From Aedes albopictus (Eukaryota; Arthropoda; Insecta; Diptera; Culicidae), in assembly GCF_035046485.1 (NCBI RefSeq), contig NC_085137.1, positions 312,243,164-312,307,163 on the forward strand: a stretch of 64,000 nucleotides of DNA. The letters are read 5' to 3'. This document shows, in pieces, positions 23,671 to 32,690 of the stretch. The notes under the pieces are model-generated. The model was given only the letters and a program-made list of their open reading frames with translations, made no database searches and was not told where the DNA came from. Made by a program: the position numbers and the translations under genes. Position 1 is the stretch's first letter. Each line of letters begins with the position of its first letter.

Positions 23671-24556
23671 GGCTAAAATATAAACGACTCATAAAAAAGT
23701 GATCATTTTCCATAACAAAATCAAAAATTGCCAATAAAGAAGTAGGGGTGGGAGCAATAATAAACTATAAAATTTCCATAAACAATTTAAAAAGTGCATA
23801 AATAAATCCAAATTTCCCATAAATAATTGATTTTCGAGCAATAAAAAACGTCGGAATTTCCACGAATAATTCAATAGTTGCAATAAATAACTACATTTTT
23901 TCCACCAAAACAGTTAAAATTTTCCATAAATAAATCTGATTTTTCCATAAATAATTTAAAAATTCCCAATTCAAAAACATCAAAAAAGCAATTGAAAATT
24001 TAGCAATAAATGGGAATCGATGAGCAAGGTAAAAGTACCGGCTGAGCCATGCGGCGAAGCCGCATAGAGGATTGAGGAACTGAGGCGGCAGAAGGCCGCC
24101 GATGTTTCCGAAATCCGATGCGTCGTAACTGCGTCGATTCGGTTCTAGGCAATCCACAGATCCAAGAATTTGCCCGGTATAATGCGAACAGAGATGTTAT
24201 CCCTTTTTTAAGTCCGACGAGCGTTAGCGAGTTCGGACAGCAAGCGATTGTCTGTTAAATTGCACAATAGTTTCAGTCTTTCTATCATAGTTCTATAATG
24301 TAGTATGTTCGAAAATTTTTGTTGGAAAAAATGTAGTTTTTTATTGCAATTGTTAATTTATTTGTGGAAATTCTTACATTTTTTATTGCTAGAAAATCAA
24401 TTATTTATGGGAAGTTTCGATTTATTTATGCGCCTTTTGAATTGTTTATGGAACTTTTCTAGTTTATTATTGCTTCCACCCCTAATTATTTATTGGTAAT
24501 TTTCGAATTATTTATGGAAACTTTTTAATTTATTATGGGACGATTAATTGGCTGCC
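23671..24556. mobile_element. Foldback element, 886 bp, GC-rich hairpin core
   Basis: GTTTAACAAG flanks it at 23661-23670 and 24557-24566. The arms (about 23690-24010 and 24305-24545) are inverted copies made of short direct repeats such as CCATAAATAATT and GCAATAAAAAA, typical of foldback elements. The ends GGCTAAAATATAAACGACTC and, inverted, GGCAGCCAATTAATCGTCCC match only partly. The core (24010-24300) is quite different in composition, with perfect short hairpins ATGCGGC-GAA-GCCGCAT and GGCGGC-AGAAG-GCCGCC, plus GTCCGA..TCGGAC. No coding frame. Confidence 0.75.
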
Positions 24557-24566
24557 GTTTAACAAG

Positions 24567-24675
24567 CTACGTCATTTATAAGGGGGTATCTGAATTTGTG
24601 ACGAAATGCTACGAGGGGGGACGGGGTATTAAAAATCGTATAAAAATGCTACGTCATTTATGGACGCTCCCTTAC
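24567..24675. mobile_element. Small MITE-like inverted repeat
   Basis: GCTACGTCATTTATAAGGGG near the left and GCTACGTCATTTATGGACGC near the right surround GGGGGGACGGGGT. The right end CATTTATGGACGCTCCCTTA resembles ends of small mosquito MITEs. The boundary is uncertain and no duplication was read. Confidence 0.45.
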
Positions 24676-25069
24676 TGGCGTTTTGATGAACCTCACTTTC
24701 ACAGTGGATTTTAAAATAGCCAAGATAACCTTGTATTTCGTAGATAGAACACGACCTTCGCTTTCAAAAGTTGCAAGCTTACTGCCAGTTAAGCGATGGT
24801 GGTTTTTGCGTGCTCCTTCGACCGATGTTATTTCTCCTCCTATCTAACTTCGAACTATCATGGTTCCCTTTACACCACCCACAATGGCCGCCCAACATAT
24901 CCTTCTGCGCGCCTGGTGGTAAGTAGCGGAACTCTTACCTCACAGTGGGTGTTTGGTAGTGTCCAGTTTAGACATTCAAGGACTTCCTTGACAAACAATA
25001 CAACGAAACACAAAATTACGAAAGTCTCACAAATCTTGGACACTTCAACAAACCAATGTATACAATACC

Positions 25070-25440
25070 GCCAAGAACGTTTCTTGGAAACCCTCCAGGA
25101 GCTTCTAGCGGGATGTTTTCTGGAACTCTTTCTGGGAATTCCTCCTTCTCGGATTCTTTCAGAGACTGCCTCGAGATTCACCATTCAGGATTTCGCTAGC
25201 AGTTCTTTTCTGGATTCCTCCAGGAATTCGTTCTGGATTTTCTGTAGATTCTTCTGGACTTCTTCTAGATGTTTCTATGATGCAAATCCTCCTGTTTTTT
25301 TAGTGGCATTCCATATGGAATAACTCAATGAGTGCCTTATGAAGTTCCGACAAGAACTCCAAGAAAAAATCCTCCAACAACTTCACAAAGTGTCGAGCGT
25401 GTGAGAGATTCGCATCTAAAGATAGGGCGGTGCTTGGAAT
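25070..25440. repeat. Degenerate GGAATTCC-type array, segment 1
   Basis: TTTCTGGGAATTCCTCC and CTGGATTCCTCCAGGAATTCG are in the same repeat style as 16.2-17.0 kb. The plus-strand frame at 24796-25323 runs through it and has no domain. Confidence 0.6.
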
Positions 25441-25474
25441 CCAACTTGACTTTCTATTCCACAGAATCGTAACT

Positions 25475-25665
25475 TGTTCTATGGCTTAGTTGGTTAAAGC
25501 GCCAGACTAGCGATACGGAGTCGTGGATCTGAATCCCACTGAAGCAAGGGGTGATTTTTCCAAAATTCATCAATCAATTTGTCAATTGACACACACTGTG
25601 CCTTCGGCTATTTTAGACATACCAACCGACTGGTATAGTCGGTAAACGGCAATAAATTTTCTTCC
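25475..25665 (+). mobile_element. tRNA-headed SINE, plus strand
   Basis: CTATGGCTTAGTTGGTTAAAGC (A box TGGCTTAGTTGG) and GTGGATCTGAATCCCACTG (a B-box-like core within a short stem GTGG/CCAC) are about 45 bp apart. A non-tRNA body follows, ending near GGTAAACGGCAATAAATTTT. The decayed T-loop (ATCTGAATC) argues against a functional tRNA. No target duplication was identified. Confidence 0.65.
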
Positions 25666-25689
25666 TTGATCAGGTGTGTAAGAAGTCCC

Positions 25690-26210
25690 CCTTGGAGGTG
25701 CATCTAGGTTTCCTCCAATAGCTCCTTCTGCGATTCAATTTTCTCCGGAGATCCGTCTGGAAATCCCACTGAAAAAAAAAACATCTGAATACATTCCAAA
25801 CGAAACTATTAGTACAAAGTTGGAAGGAACTTTTGGAGGAATCGCGGAAGGAATTCTGGAAAGAATCTCGGGAATAATTCTTGAATGGTTCCCGAAACTC
25901 CTGGAGAACTTCCAGAAGGAAGCCCTTGAAATTGCAATAGGTATCACAGAAAGAATCCCGAATGAATTCCAGAGGAAACTTCTGAAGGAATCCTAAGAAG
26001 AATCTCAGGCAAAGCTTTCCAAGAAATCACAAAAGGAACTCCGAGAGAAATCTTGGATCAAAATTCTAGAGACACCACAGGAGGAATTCTTACAGACATT
26101 TCGAAAAGAATTTCTGGAGGAAACCAGGAATTCTGGGAGAAATCGCACAATCACGGAAGGAAACCCCAGAAGTAGCTACTGGAGGGATGCCATCAGCAAG
26201 TCATAAATCA
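25690..26210. repeat. Degenerate GAATTCC-type array, segment 2
   Basis: GGAATTCTGGAAAGAATCTC, GAATTCCAGAGGAAACTTCTG and similar words repeat at 20-35 bp spacing. No gene. Confidence 0.65.
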
Positions 26211-26486
26211 GCACACTCACGTAAACTGCACTTATTTAACTCAATCAACCACTCATAGAAAACTATCGAAATTTATCAAAGTTCGAATAGTAACAGTAAA
26301 TGAATAAGTAAAAGTGAAAGAGCTTCAATTAATAACTGTAAAAGTGCTCAAAGAACATTTGAAAGAGAAGCGAGCCAGGGGAACGTAGAGAAACGAAGAA
26401 GAAACAAAAGAAAAAGGATCCGAGGTAGAAGAAGTTTTCCATCACCTCAAAAATGTTCCCATCCATCGTAACACGGCTGGTGCCTA

Positions 26487-27057
26487 CACTGAGGATACTG
26501 CAACTCCGGAAATCATACGAATCAACTATGATTTTTTGCCACCAGAATTTCTTGCGAAAATCATAGTTACGAACTATGATTTTGGATTCAAAGTGCCATC
26601 TATTATTGTCATACTGTTACTGTATAAATTTCATAACACTCACGTATGAAAATTATACCGATAACGTATAAAAACTGATACTATGTCGTATGACTATCAT
26701 ACATATTTTTATTTGGAATATTTTGCACAAATTAAAAAAAAAAACCGCAACCTGGAATCGAACCAGGGACGTCAAGGTTGGCGTGTGCGTGCTTTACTCA
26801 TACGCCCATCGACGCTTCGGAAGTTGAAGTGGTTAGAAGCCAATAAAAGTTTTGTTGTTTTTTAGCAATTGTGTTTCATAACACATTTTATGATTTTCAT
26901 ACGATGCTGCTTATGAGATTTTTCATACGACAAATCTTATGGATTTCACATTTCAAAGTATGAAAAGCATACGAGAACTATGAAATGATGAAAACAATAA
27001 AAATTACTGACTCATAAGATGTGAACTATGAAAAACATACGAACAGTATCCTCAGTG
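26487..27057. mobile_element. MITE, 571 bp, TA target, carries a tRNA-like sequence
   Basis: CACTGAGGATACTG at the left matches exactly, inverted, the right end CAGTATCCTCAGTG. TA stands on both sides (26485-26486 and 27058-27059), as for Tc1/mariner-type elements. Insertion is proven by the LINE frame continuing on either side. The interior is full of TCATA/TATGA words. A tRNA-like stretch sits at 26744-26822 on the minus strand. Confidence 0.87.
26744..26822 (-). other. tRNA-like sequence inside the MITE
   Basis: The minus strand has an A-box-like GGGCGTATGAGTAAAGC, a perfect T-arm CCTGG-TTCGATT-CCAGG (26751-26767) and then a T8-10 run that could stop Pol III. Acceptor and anticodon stems do not form properly, so this is a SINE-like head or tRNA pseudogene, not a tRNA gene. 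Confidence 0.6.
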
Positions 27058-28214
27058 TAGGTTTGCCCTGTCGTTCGCGGGTCTGCCTGCCAGGATGCAT
27101 TTCGTTTTTTGATGCGTCTACCATCAGTCCGAGGTAATTATGAGGGAGGTAATCCAATATGTACGATTATCCACCATATTGAAGGATCCAAGGACAGCTG
27201 GCAAGTTGGTGACGATCTATTTACTTAGTATTGATCACTAATGTGATTGCAAACAAGTCGATGTAGCACAGCGATGTTTCTGTAGGGCTCTGCTGCGTGA
27301 ACAAACTCGCCAGCTCTCTCCTCGGTCTCCACTGCCATGTGCCTCTGCCCACATCCACTGACTACTTAGATCCTGCCATCTTCCTTCAATACACCTTCAG
27401 TCCGACCTTTGTATTTTCCCATTTCAGCTCTGCCACCGTTCCAAAAGTTCTTGCAAAAATATCCATGTCATCCGCAAAACAGACAAATTGGTAAGATTTC
27501 GTGAAAAGCATGTCCCGTCCGTTGAGCCTGGCAATCACCTTCGAGGGTGATGTTGAACATCAGGCATGGAAATCAATCATCCTGTCGTAGTCCCCATCGA
27601 GATTCGAACGAACTTGTCAGATCGTCCGAAATCCTTACGCAGTTTATTATACCGTCCATCGTCACTTTGATCAGTCTAGTCTTAGTGAGCTTCCCGGTGT
27701 CCTGTGAAGTCGATATTGCCGTACGCCGCCTTGAAGTCGATGAACAGGTGGCGCGTAGGAACTTGGTATTCGTGGCATTTTCGGAGAAGTTGCCGCACGG
27801 TATAGAGCTGGTCCGTTGTCGAGCGGCCGTTGACGAAACCGGCTTGATAACATCCCACTGAATCATTTGCTTTAGGTGACGACGACGAAAGATGATCTGT
27901 ATTAGCACTTTATAGGCGGCATTCAGAATTGTGTTCGCTCGGAAGTTCTCACACTGCAACTTGTGACCTTTCTTGTAGCTGGGACATAAGACGACATCCT
28001 TCAAGTCCTCCGGTAGCTGTTCGGTTTCCCAGTTCCGGACTATTAGCCGGTGCAGGCAGGCGGCCAACTTCTCCGTGCCCATTCTGATGAGTTCAGCTGC
28101 GATACCATCCTTACCAGCTGACCTCGGGATCGTTTTTCCAATAAGAATGTAGCTCTCTTTCGCATTAACGTCTACGGTAGTAACACGTGTCACAGGGGTG
28201 GAATGTACACTCAA

Positions 28215-28375
28215 AATCTACTTACCATGGTATTTAAACTTTATAAGGAAGACGAGGCTTGCTTACTCCTTTTCGAGCACGGAAACACGAAAATAAAAAA
28301 GATAGCTAATAATAAAAGATTAGCTCAAGTATGAGCCTTTGTATAAAGAAGAAGCGACCACCTTTTAACTTAATA
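28215..28375. other. No gene seen
   Basis: Short intergenic stretch between the LINE fragment and the next MITE, without recognisable content. Confidence 0.4.
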
Positions 28376-28623
28376 AGGCCGTTACAAATATTTATTTCAC
28401 TTTTTGTCCCACCACTCTTTGGCTGGTCGAGGGGGGGGGATAAAAATAATAAAGCATTTAATCTGAAAAATATTAAAAACTCATCGGATTTGTTAAAGAA
28501 TTTTCAGCACAACCCGATATTTTGATAAATATTTTTTTGTCTGCCCCCTCAAAATACAAAATCCAGCCAAAAATTTTCGAAGGGGGGGGAGACAAAAAGT
28601 CAAAAATAAATTTGTATCAGCCT
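28376..28623. mobile_element. MITE, about 248 bp, G-rich core
   Basis: The left AAGGCCGTTACAAATATTTA pairs with the inverted right end AGGCTGATACAAATTTATTT. ACTTTTTGTC follows on both arms. Runs of 8-9 G lie just inside each arm. A partial relative lies at about 8870-9000. Confidence 0.72.
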
Positions 28624-28689
28624 AACCTGTTTGGGTTTATTTGCCCCTAAAGGGCCCTAACTGACGTCACAAATCAACAATAGGGAGTA

Positions 28690-29290
28690 CTTGCCAGGGG
28701 CTTCATGCCCAGATGATGATCCTGGTCACTGTAGTACCGCATGTCCCACTGGTATTACCCGGACGGCGGGTGGGGTGGTCGTTGTTGGCTTGGTTGGTGG
28801 TGATACGGAGTAACTTCGTGGGCCTAGCAGTTGAGTTGATGCTCCGACACTGCTGTTCCGGCAAAAGGGCCAGAGGAATTCTCACGAAGAACGATAGCGG
28901 TTGCAACTGGTGAACCACAGGAGAACGATGGCGGTGCTGGGTTTGCTTGACGACCTGAGGAGGTCTAACTGACGGTGATAGAAGCGATAGATCCGGTTGC
29001 CACCGGATATTACAGCTGGTTTGCGGGGGCCTAGCAGGCGAGCTAATGCTCCTACACTGCTTTCCTCTCGTAAACGACCTGCGGAGGACTAATGGTGATG
29101 ACAGCGATGGCGGTTGCCACCCGTTGGATGATTTTCGGCTCTAAACGGCCGACTCGGAATGGCGGACTGGGGATCACCGCCCCAAATCACAATGGCGGAA
29201 TGGCAGAGAACAATAGGTTCGGAAAACGCAGATGTGTTCCGACAAACCAAAAGAAAAAGGCTCTGATAAGGACCTTTTTCTAATTTCTTA
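28690..29290. other. GC-richer unclassified segment with a ~36-bp direct repeat
   Basis: GGGCCTAGCAGTTGAGTTGATGC..ACACTGCT at about 28818-28853 recurs as GGGCCTAGCAGGCGAGCTAATGC..ACACTGCT at about 29024-29060. GGTTGCCACC recurs at about 28996 and 29112. The open frames on both strands have no domain. It may be part of an unrecognised repeat. Confidence 0.4.
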
Positions 29291-29437
29291 GGTTTTAACA
29301 ATAGCGATTTTAACAAAATAGCGTTTCGGTACACAATAGGTTTTGTCGTATGTACTATTTTTTTTCTTTTTACGCTCACTTCCGTACTTTTAAAACTTTG
29401 TCGTACTAACTTTTAACTTCTGGAAAAAATCACTTTA

Positions 29438-29614
29438 AGGGGGCCTACACCCCAGTCCAAGGGTTGGTCAAACATCGTGTTGCCAAAAAACAGTTCGGTC
29501 CGATTGGCGCAATGTAAATCACAAACAACCAAACATAGCACAAGTCTGAGCGAATTGATCGACCGTGCGGCTAGGTTTGACCAACTGTTTGACTGGTGTG
29601 TATTTAGGCCCCCT
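29438..29614. mobile_element. MITE, 177 bp
   Basis: AGGGGGCCTACACCCCAGTC pairs with the inverted right end AGGGGGCCTAAATACACACC. The inner arms GGTTGGTCAAAC and GTTTGACCAACTG also pair. A hairpin of about 60 bp per arm results. The frames on both strands crossing it are incidental. Confidence 0.78.
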
Positions 29615-30505
29615 AACGCGCCGCGCACTACTACTTCTTCCAATGAATCGAACAGAAAAGACTCACTCAGGCAACTGAACATACGAATTTCATAAAGTTA
29701 ACTTTATCAAACAGCGTGAAAGATGAAATAAATGTGTTCATAGGGCAGCTATGATTTTCGTAACGATCATGCTGATTTTCATAGAACTGATTAACCTTTT
29801 CAATGCATCTATAGTTGGACAATCATAATGTGCTCTATGAACTGTTTCAGTTTTCAAAAGTGAGGAACTAAATTTGCACCACGGTGACATCATTTTCACA
29901 ATATGCAGTGGTTCGTACGGAATAGTTACCGTAAACCATCTTCGTTAAATAAGGATTGGTGTGACTCTTGAGCGAAAGCTTCATTACCATGAAACTGAAG
30001 AATTAACAACAAATAAATTAATTCCGGATTCAAAATGGTTCAGTTCATGCGTAAAACAATCGCTCTAGATTCAATTTACACGTGCATTGCATCATTCCAC
30101 CCAGAATCTAATTCCATGCTAAGCGCTACGATTTTCTTAATTTGTCTACTGAACTTCATAATTCAGCAGCAAGAAATCATAAAACAACATAATGAAATCA
30201 TAATCAAGCTCTGATGAATTCATTAATACACGTTATGCTTTCATTAGGACTCATTTGAAATCAAGAGAGAACATTATGAGTTCCATAAAGTGACGTAATG
30301 AATTCATATGGGTTTGTCTATAATTTCATAAAGCAGTTTTAAGGATGCCGGCAACAGAATATGTTCCGTTTCCACATGTTTCATAATGAGTACTTACGAA
30401 TATCGTATGTTTAAGTTATGGCTAAATTTCATAATGCGTTTTTATGAATTCCTTACGGTTATTATCCTGAGTGCTGGTTTCCCTTTCGGCTGAGCAGTTT
30501 TAAGC
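29615..30505. other. AT-rich, TTCATAATG-rich sequence, probably an old MITE
   Basis: TTCATAATG, TTTCATAA and CATAATGAA words are dense from 29740 to 30450. The right border TTATCCTGAGTGCTGG (about 30460-30475) resembles the end of the 26487-27057 family (TATCCTCAGTG). No clear left end. No gene. Confidence 0.45.
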
Positions 30506-30773
30506 AATTCAGGCCAAACATTTCAATAGGCCCAATCTGCATTTGAGAGGCTCTCTTTGTTCACTTTTTCTTGCAGATATTGCAATGTAATGGTACACTT
30601 TTCAACTACTTTTGCAGTACAAATCAAAAGACGATTGTTTTGACCATTGTTCTATGCAAGGAGACAATCATAATTCAAATAAACAGAGCAGCAGAGATAT
30701 TAACAAAAGAGAGGGAAACCAAAGAGAGCCTCTTTTCTGCAGATAGGACCTTTAGATATGTTTGGCCTGAATT
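30506..30773. mobile_element. MITE, 268 bp, about 54-bp TIR
   Basis: AATTCAGGCCAAACATTTCA.. to GAGGCTCTCTTTG on the left pairs with AATTCAGGCCAAACATATCT.. to GAGGCTCTCTTTG on the inverted right arm. The conserved arm blocks flank a more diverged middle of each arm. No coding frame. Confidence 0.8.
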
Positions 30774-31096
30774 GTCAAAATACGAAGAGCAAACTTCGGG
30801 CAAATTCCGGAGTTTGACATTGTAAATACCTTGATAAATATCATCTAGATAAATGTACATTGCCGACCTGTACGTGTGATTTTGTTTTTGAGTGGCAAGC
30901 GTTTGTTTTGCAACCACCAGGGTGCGATGACGTCACGATTTCGATTCCCGCATCTTGTACCAATGTTTAGGGAACCCAAATGCATTGTCAATGGGGGAAC
31001 TCATTTGTTGTTGGCTGCAAACAATCCTATTGGGTGGGAATAGGGATGTCACCTACGTGTTTGCAACGCCTTCCTCTGACTACTATTACGTTTAAA

Positions 31097-31247
31097 AGGC
31101 TGTCCATAAACCACGTGGACGGGGGGGGGGTTCGGCCAATAATCATTTTGTATGGACGAATTAAAAAATTTGTATGAACAAATGACCAAGGGGGGGGGGT
31201 TGGTTGAAAAGTCCCAAAAAAATGACCACGTGGTTTATGGACAGCCT
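31097..31247. mobile_element. MITE, 151 bp, 22-bp perfect TIR
   Basis: AGGCTGTCCATAAACCACGT continues GG and is exactly inverted at the right end. G9-10 runs lie inside both arms. No coding capacity. Confidence 0.88.
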
Positions 31248-31531
31248 CTAATTTGAGTGACTGGGAAAGAAAAACGTGAGTGCTCCATCTGTCAGATCGA
31301 CCTGTGAGAACCGCCACTCACTATCAATTCAAATTGGTTACACGGAGGAAAAAATATATTTTGTTTTTACTTGTGTTGGAGGCAACAAGTGAAATAATTG
31401 TGACCAACGGTTACAGATCAGAGTGTGATCGATTTACGCTTGCGTCTGTTGTCGCGATCTCCAGGTGTAACAAAAAGGAAAGCTGTGTGAAAAGATGCTA
31501 CGTTTGTTTATATTTTTGGAGACGACGAAGT

Positions 31532-31834
31532 AGCGGCGTCGGTGGTGTAGTGGTAAGCGTGGTTGCCTCTCACCCCAGTCGATCTAGGTTCAATCCTAGT
31601 CGACGCCGTCGGTATTTCTGAGACAAAAATATCTGATCACGCCTTCCCTCGGATAGGAAGTAAAGCCGTAGGTCCCGGCCCATGTGTTGATGGGTTCGAT
31701 ATGTAGGGTGTCAGGTGTGTGTGGATGTCTCCCGGACCGTCCGTGTTTAGGCTTAGTACCAGAAATAGGCGGACGTTAAACTAGAGCTGATGCCGAACGG
31801 TGTCGGCTCGCCAGAAATAAGAAGAAGAAGAGAA
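31532..31834 (+). mobile_element. tRNA-derived SINE, 303 bp, intact target duplication
   Basis: A 13-bp direct repeat GAGACGACGAAGT brackets it (31519-31531 and 31835-31847). The head has A box TGGTGTAGTGGTAAGCG (from 31542) and B box GGTTCAATCCTAG (from 31587). A 3' body contains GTGTCAGGTGTGTGTGGATG and ends in a GAA-rich tail (AATAAGAAGAAGAAGAGAA). The structure is like the Feilai-type SINEs described from Aedes, but I assign the family name only tentatively. The short perfect duplication implies a fairly recent insertion. Confidence 0.88.
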
Positions 31835-31847
31835 GAGACGACGAAGT

Positions 31848-32160
31848 CGATGAATCCTATGCCTGGTAGACTGTTGCAAACTTATCAAACGTGTTTAGAC
31901 TGAGCAAATGACTTCAGTGTCCACTTGCATGCTCTTGAATGCATCTCAGTTGAAGCAAGTGTTTACATTGTTCTAGTCGTGCGGTGAATTGAATTCATCC
32001 CGCTTGACAGATGACTTGAATTCAACTCAAAGATATTCAACTTTCGTTCAAGTCAAGTAAGTTGCTCAAGTGAGATTCGCATTCAATTGGGCATTTTCAA
32101 CTGACTGGAATCAAGTCACTTGCTCCGTCCAAACCAGACATTATGCTGTTTTCTTTCGTC
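31848..32160. other. No gene seen
   Basis: Repeated CTTGAATT/CAAGTCA words (31930-32120) give a low-complexity CAAGT-rich stretch. No coding frame with a domain. Confidence 0.4.
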
Positions 32161-32354
32161 CTCGAAGAGATGGCTTTCCAGTCTTGACAAAAATAAAAAT
32201 ACTGCTATTTTATCTTGTCCGACGTTTCGGTCCGTTTGGGACCTTCTTCTGGGACTCTAAAAGATTATTACATCCATTAGAAAATTTTTACAAACAAAAA
32301 ACTTTACAATTTTTACCGATTTTTACAGATTTTTCGTCCAGTGTTGTTCTGTGG
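32161..32354 (-). repeat. Pseudo-LTR of Penelope-like element 1, 3' side
   Basis: It runs from CTCGAAGAGATGGCTTTCCA to TTGTTCTGTGG and is repeated almost perfectly and in the same orientation at 35308-35505. The main difference is a short ATT duplication in the second copy. Such direct pseudo-LTRs are typical of Penelope-like elements. It contains a hammerhead-like core. Confidence 0.9.
32217..32255 (-). ncRNA. Hammerhead-ribozyme-like motif, element 1, copy a
   Basis: On the minus strand: stem I GTCC/GGAC, core CAGAAGA, one extra A, stem II GGTCC-CAAAC-GGACC (5 bp), then GAAAC and the GTC cleavage triplet with an ACGT palindrome in place of a long stem III. The consensus core is CUGANGA; here U is replaced by A, which would be expected to weaken or abolish cleavage. 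Penelope-like elements are known to carry minimal hammerheads in their pseudo-LTRs. Confidence 0.65.
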
Positions 32355-32690
32355 AACGTCTAAATGTCATCGGTTCTGAGTTTCTATTAAAAGGCAAATT
32401 ATGAAAAAACTTACAATCTCCACACAAAATTCTCTCCGTGTACTTACTCCCTCGCAAAAGCGGACGGTTTCGGTGTAACCGTAACCGCGGAAAAGCCCTT
32501 TTTCAAACTCAGCTGGAATTCAGTGCCCGGCACTTGATCAAACACCATTGCTTTTTGGCTCTTTTCTGTTTCTACCTCTAGTGTGTATGTGTGTGTGATA
32601 CATGATGTTCCAGTGTGCGTGATACAATCACGCCACACCTCTTTCGAGAGTGTGTATGTGTGTTTACAAAATTATTCATGTTTGTTTTGA

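Larger units (their letters stand above)
26420..28214 (-). pseudogene. LINE reverse-transcriptase fragment, interrupted by a MITE
   Basis: On the minus strand from 28214 the frame reads AGKDGIAAELIRMG.., LPEDLKDVVLCPSYKKG, LNAAYKVLIQIIFRR and WGLRQDD, with a frameshift around 27860. It continues out of frame through FADDMDIFARTFGT (about 27470) and IGLMVDASKNEM-like text (about 27110). After the MITE at 26487-27057 it resumes as VTMDGNIFEVMENFFYLGS (about 26420-26475). These are fingers, palm and thumb pieces of the same LINE type as 43.5-44.5 kb. The endonuclease and C-terminus are absent. Frameshifts and missing segments show it is long dead. Confidence 0.8.

Noticed and set aside
26744..26822. 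A functional tRNA gene
   Set aside because: Only A/B-box-like motifs and a T-arm are present; acceptor and anticodon stems fail. It is within a MITE.
32070..32363. 97-residue plus-strand ORF and its near-duplicate at 35298-35594
   Set aside because: Both read through the pseudo-LTR direct repeats of Penelope element 1 in antisense; similarity between them reflects the repeat.
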